A stretch of DNA of 8,389 nt from an uncultured Clostridia bacterium (lineage in GTDB: Bacteria; Bacillota; Clostridia; Christensenellales; CAG-917), in the NCBI GenBank assembly GCA_947589635.1, contig CANQCC010000069.1:1-8389 (forward strand), in the 5' to 3' direction. The notes beneath the pieces are model-generated. The model ran no database searches. It was not told the origin of the DNA and saw only the letters and a program-made list of their open reading frames with translations. Of the stretch, positions 6,142 to 8,389 are shown in pieces; positions within the stretch are counted from its first letter, which is position 1; each line of letters opens with the position of its first letter. Made by a program: the position numbers and the translations under genes.

Positions 6142-7806
6142 ATGCCTAAGAAAGAAGAGACAAAAATAACCCGCGCCATGCCCGCCAATATAGAGGCGGA
6201 ACAGGCCGTGCTTGGATCGGCGCTTATCGACAACCGCGCCGCGGACGACCTCCTTCCCAAACTGAGGGAGGACGACTTTTTCGTAGAAAAGCACCGCGTC
6301 ATCTTTAACGCCATGCTCGCCTTGCACGAGAAGAGCAAACCCATAGACACCGTCACGGTAAGCGACGCGCTGGAACTTGCGGGCAAGCTGGACGAGGTGG
6401 GCTCCGTGGCGTACCTCAGCGAACTTGCCGAAAGCGTGTTGACGTCCGCAAACGGCAACTATTATGCGGATATTTTGCGCAGAGACGGACTCATCCGTCG
6501 CGTCATTCAGGCGGGCAACGACATAGTAAAGACGGGCTATGAGGCGGAAGAGGGCATAGCCGCCCTCAGCGAGGCGGAAAGACTTGTCTTCCGCATCTCC
6601 GACGAGAACACCGAAAAATCCCTTGTCAAGGGCGACGCCGCGTTTGCGGAGGCGATGAACCGCATACAGGACGCGCAGGTAGGCAAAAAGCCCGCCAACA
6701 TAATAAATACGCACTTCCCGCTGCTTGACAGGAGCACAAAAGGCCTTAAACCCGGCGAGCTTATCATACTTGCGGCGCGCCCCGGCGTAGGCAAGACGGC
6801 GCTTGCGTTAAACGTCGCCGTAAACGTCGCGCTCGAGGGAAAGACAGTCGCGATATTCTCGCTTGAAATGGACGCGCCCCTCATCGCAAAACGTATGCTT
6901 GCATACGCCTCGCAGGTCACTTTCAACGAAATGGACAGCCTCGGCGGCCTCAAGAACGACTCCACGGCAAAGCTGATGGACGCCTACAGAAGGTTGGGCG
7001 CGGCAAAGCTGTACATAGACGATTACAGACAAAATTCGCCAAACGACATCCTCTCGAAGTGCCGCAGGTTGAAGCGCGAACAGGGCCTTGACCTTGTGAT
7101 AGTGGACTATTTGCAGCTGATGAAGGGCAACTCCCCCAAAGGCTTTGAAAGCAGACAGGTGGAAGTCAGCGAGATGTCGCGTATGATGAAGATATACGCG
7201 GGCGAACTCGGCGTGCCCATCCTCACGCTCTGCCAGATGTCCCGCGGCGCCGTGCAACGCAAGGAGGAGCCTCAACTGTCCGACCTCAGGGAGTCCGGCT
7301 CCATCGAGCAGGACGCAGACGTCGTGGTATTCTTGCACGACCCGTCAAGCATAAACGAGGCTATGCCCAAAAATCAGATCAAGCTGCTGATAAGGAAGAA
7401 CAGAAACGGCCCGTTGAGAGAGATATGGCTGGATTGGCAGGGCGAAACCACCACTTTCAGGGAGTTTGAAGAGGGCAACGAACCCTCCGAATATTCAAGC
7501 GGGAAGAGGACGGAAGCTCCCGAAAAGGCGCGCGCGCCCAAAGTCGCCGCGCATATAGCCAAAGCAGAGGAAGAACCCGCTCCGCCTGCGGACGACGACG
7601 CGTCGGACAAGAAAGCTCCCGACGGAGACTTCAAGCGCTTTGCGGACATCGAGCCAGCAGGGGAGACCACCGCGCCCGATTCCGACGCCTACGGCCTTGA
7701 CGAAGTGGAAGGCTCCGCGGTATTTTCGGACTCCGACAACGACGAGGATGAAGACGAATATACGGATATGTTCTCGGACGAGGAGGACGGCGACCTCGAT
7801 TTTTAA
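6142..7806 (+). CDS. dnaB: Replicative DNA helicase DnaB with long acidic C-terminal extension
   Basis: A 554-residue DnaB-family helicase, the hexameric ATP-driven motor that unwinds DNA at the replication fork and recruits primase (called DnaC in Bacillus). Seen in order: N-terminal helical domain opening with MPANIEAEQAVLGSALID (13-30), linker, then the RecA-like motor domain (about 185-443) with Walker A AARPGVGKTA (211-220), Walker B LDLVIVDYLQL (316-326), SDLRESGSIEQDAD (380-393) and the arginine-finger region RKNRNGP (R421). The motor ends at WQGETTTFREF. Typical DnaB proteins stop near here, at about 440-470 residues; this one runs on for about 110 residues, first Lys/Ala/Pro/Glu-rich, then strongly acidic, ending SDEEDGDLDF. 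The tail looks disordered and continues in frame to a stop 90 bases before the terminator hairpin. It is last in the pepF-lipoprotein-dnaB cluster rather than beside rplI, the common Bacillota arrangement. Identification is certain; the tail's role is unknown. Confidence 0.97.
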   Translation: MPKKEETKITRAMPANIEAEQAVLGSALIDNRAADDLLPKLREDDFFVEKHRVIFNAMLALHEKSKPIDTVTVSDALELAGKLDEVGSVAYLSELAESVLTSANGNYYADILRRDGLIRRVIQAGNDIVKTGYEAEEGIAALSEAERLVFRISDENTEKSLVKGDAAFAEAMNRIQDAQVGKKPANIINTHFPLLDRSTKGLKPGELIILAARPGVGKTALALNVAVNVALEGKTVAIFSLEMDAPLIAKRMLAYASQVTFNEMDSLGGLKNDSTAKLMDAYRRLGAAKLYIDDYRQNSPNDILSKCRRLKREQGLDLVIVDYLQLMKGNSPKGFESRQVEVSEMSRMMKIYAGELGVPILTLCQMSRGAVQRKEEPQLSDLRESGSIEQDADVVVFLHDPSSINEAMPKNQIKLLIRKNRNGPLREIWLDWQGETTTFREFEEGNEPSEYSSGKRTEAPEKARAPKVAAHIAKAEEEPAPPADDDASDKKAPDGDFKRFADIEPAGETTAPDSDAYGLDEVEGSAVFSDSDNDEDEDEYTDMFSDEEDGDLDF

Positions 7807-7895
7807 GCCGATATATGCGCCTAAAGAGTAAGCAGTAAAGATGTTTCAGGCAATCAAAACGGTTGAATTTGAAAATTTTAAGAAAAATGCGCGCA

Positions 7896-7932
7896 GCGCG
7901 GCGAGGGAAATTTCCACGCCGCGCGTTTTTTT
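7896..7932 (+). terminator. Strong rho-independent terminator after dnaB
   Basis: The 8-bp GC stem GCGCGGCG (7896-7903) pairs with CGCCGCGC (7917-7924), and the loop contains a further self-complementary GGAAATTTCC (7906-7915). A run of seven T residues (7926-7932) follows at once. It lies 90 bases after the dnaB stop and should end the pepF-lipoprotein-dnaB transcript. Confidence 0.9.
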
Positions 7933-7937
7933 ATTTG

Positions 7938-8079
7938 CCCGCAGCCGAACAGGTTGGAGGACAATGTTGGCGCCCATAAAAATTAAAACCTTAGCTTCAA
8001 TGTGGGCCACCCGCAGCCGAACAGGTTGGAGGATAAAGTTCGCGTCTATAAAAATTATACTCCGCTTCCATGCAGACCG
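7938..8079 (+). repeat. Two-unit direct tandem repeat, likely structured
   Basis: Unit 1 is 7938-8009 (72 bases) and unit 2 is 8010-8079 (70 bases). The first 24 bases of each (7938-7961 and 8010-8033, beginning CCCGCAGCCGAACAGG) are identical; the next 24 match at 19 positions; the remainder is looser, with a 2-base gap and a shared GCTTCnATG. CCGCA at 8080-8084 may be the remnant of a third unit. Each unit can form a head hairpin (CAGCC, loop GAACA, GGTTG; 7942-7956 and 8014-8028) and a second stem (7973-7978 with 8001-8006; 8045-8050 with 8071-8076). It starts 5 bases after the T run of the terminator. The identity is not recognised: a structured RNA, a dispersed repeat or the relic of a repeat element are all possible. 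Confidence 0.85.
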
Positions 8080-8093
8080 CCGCAACGTATAAA

Positions 8094-8122
8094 GTATATC
8101 GCGCCCGCCGCGCGCATATCAT
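8094..8122 (+). promoter_or_regulatory. Possible sigma-E-type promoter for the yqfC-like gene
   Basis: GTATATC (8094-8100), 14 bases and CATATCAT (8115-8122) resemble the Bacillus sporulation sigma-E consensus (KMATATT, 14-15 bases, CATACAHT), matching 5 of 7 and 6 of 8 positions. In B. subtilis yqfC belongs to the sigma-E regulon, which fits. Transcription would start almost exactly at the ATG at 8128, giving little or no leader. Weak on sequence alone. Confidence 0.3.
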
Positions 8123-8127
8123 TTAGC

Positions 8128-8385
8128 ATGTTTTTGGACGAAATTCGAAATAAACTTGGAGCGTGCGGCGAGATATTGCCGTTTACGCTTGCTATGCTGT
8201 CGCGGGATAAACTTGTTATAAGCGGCATAAAGAGCGTGCTAAGCGTGGATGAAGGGCTTGTCAGATTGCGCCTTGCGGGGGCTAAGGTAGCCGTGAGCGG
8301 CAAGGACCTGACTATTGCGGAGATAGGCGGAGGAGACGTCTATATCAAGGGCAGGATAGGAGGCGTGAACTTTGAAGAGAGCTGA
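8128..8385 (+). CDS. yqfC: YqfC/YabP family sporulation protein
   Basis: An 85-residue protein matching the small YqfC/YabP family, usually about 90-100 residues, made during spore formation in endospore-forming Bacillota. The family pattern is visible: ILPFTLAMLSRDKLVISGIK (16-35), the position-conserved V-D-E-G-L-V-R-L (41-48), VAVSGKDLTIAEI (56-68) and the closing VYIKGRIGGVNFE. There is no signal peptide or transmembrane helix. The chosen start gives the expected family length but has no Shine-Dalgarno sequence; the frame is open upstream to 8002, across the repeat, where no better start is evident. In Bacillus the gene sits directly before yqfD, and here a strong RBS and overlapping start follow at its 3' end, supporting YqfC over YabP. 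The molecular role is poorly known. Family good, exact name and start moderately sure. Confidence 0.75.
   Translation: MFLDEIRNKLGACGEILPFTLAMLSRDKLVISGIKSVLSVDEGLVRLRLAGAKVAVSGKDLTIAEIGGGDVYIKGRIGGVNFEES
8356..8363 (+). promoter_or_regulatory. Ribosome binding site for the gene entering at the right edge
   Basis: ATAGGAGG inside the end of the yqfC-like gene is a strong Shine-Dalgarno match, 8 bases before the TTG at 8372. A GTG at 8365 is too close to it and is in frame with yqfC, so it is not the start. Confidence 0.55.
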
Positions 8386-8389
8386 GATC
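8372..8389 (+). CDS. Start of probable yqfD (sporulation protein), cut by window end
   Basis: Only six codons are visible, TTG AAG AGA GCT GAG ATC (MKRAEI), overlapping the end of the yqfC-like gene by 14 bases in the +1 frame. The evidence is the strong ATAGGAGG 8 bases upstream and the known yqfC-yqfD gene order of spore formers, in which YqfD is a membrane-associated sporulation protein. No domain can be seen, so the identity is inferred from position. The frame has no stop before the window ends. Confidence 0.4.

Larger units (their letters stand above)
7807..8127. other. Geneless 321-base stretch between dnaB and the yqfC-like gene
   Basis: It holds, in order: about 90 bases in which I see nothing beyond an AT-rich run; the terminator hairpin (7896-7932); two direct repeat units (7938-8079); and about 48 bases leading into the sporulation gene with a possible sigma-E-like promoter. 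Open frames cross the stretch on both strands, but none has a ribosome binding site with a recognisable product, and the hairpin and repeats account for most of it. Confidence 0.7.

Noticed and set aside
8026..8052. Sigma-A promoter TTGGAG...TATAAA within repeat unit 2 (and a similar one in unit 1)
   Set aside because: The spacing is only 15 bases and the -35 is poor; unit 1 has CATAAA instead, so promoter function is not consistently kept.
7938..8084. CRISPR array
   Set aside because: There are only two units, the similarity extends through the would-be spacer, and no cas genes are present.
7846..8085. 79-codon - strand open frame with a repeated LQPVRLR peptide
   Set aside because: It also crosses the terminator. 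Differences between the two copies show no third-position bias, so coding is not supported, although this reading could be revisited if homologues exist.
7841..8092. 83-codon + strand open frame containing a repeated SRTGWR peptide
   Set aside because: It has no ribosome binding site, runs through the terminator hairpin, and its repeated peptide is simply the DNA repeat translated; the 72-base period keeps the frame open.

Overview
The window is about 8.4 kb of moderately GC-rich bacterial chromosome with every convincing gene on the + strand. It reads as core genome of a spore-forming Bacillota, most likely an uncultured Clostridia-type lineage. The reasons are the YqfC/YabP-like sporulation gene at the right end, the M3 oligoendopeptidase F, the UPF0371/DUF1846 gene, GGAGG-type ribosome binding sites, and frequent use of ATA for isoleucine alongside GC-rich codons. 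The order-level placement is inference. I see no phage, integrase, transposase or CRISPR genes.

Layout from left to right: (1) the 3' nine-tenths of a GyrA/ParC-family type IIA topoisomerase subunit A, cut by the window start at about E. coli GyrA residue 98; (2) a 48-base gap with a good sigma-A promoter whose -35 overlaps the topoisomerase stop codon; (3) a complete DUF1846/UPF0371 protein; (4) oligoendopeptidase F (pepF); (5) an unrecognised lipoprotein-like membrane protein that overlaps pepF by ATGA; (6) replicative helicase dnaB with a long, very acidic C-terminal extension; (7) a strong intrinsic terminator; (8) a roughly 70-72 bp direct tandem repeat, two units, in an otherwise geneless 321-base stretch; (9) a small yqfC-like sporulation gene; (10) the first codons of what is probably yqfD.

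Genes 4 to 6 are tightly packed (overlap of 4 bases, then a gap of 8) and look like one transcription unit ending at the terminator after dnaB. DUF1846 may lead the same unit, since no terminator is visible in the 50 bases before pepF. An AT-rich patch inside the lipoprotein gene could give dnaB its own promoter. The topoisomerase and DnaB are both replication proteins, but there is no sign they are co-regulated. After the terminator a new unit, probably yqfC-yqfD for spore formation, begins.

The most interesting feature is the tandem repeat. Both units can fold into the same two hairpins on the + strand, and two base pairs of the second hairpin differ between units by compensatory C-G to U-A changes. 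That suggests a structured RNA, or a dispersed structured repeat, lying between the dnaB terminator and the sporulation gene. Second is the DnaB tail, which ends like an SSB C-terminal tip. Third is the topoisomerase, which lacks a canonical GyrA box.
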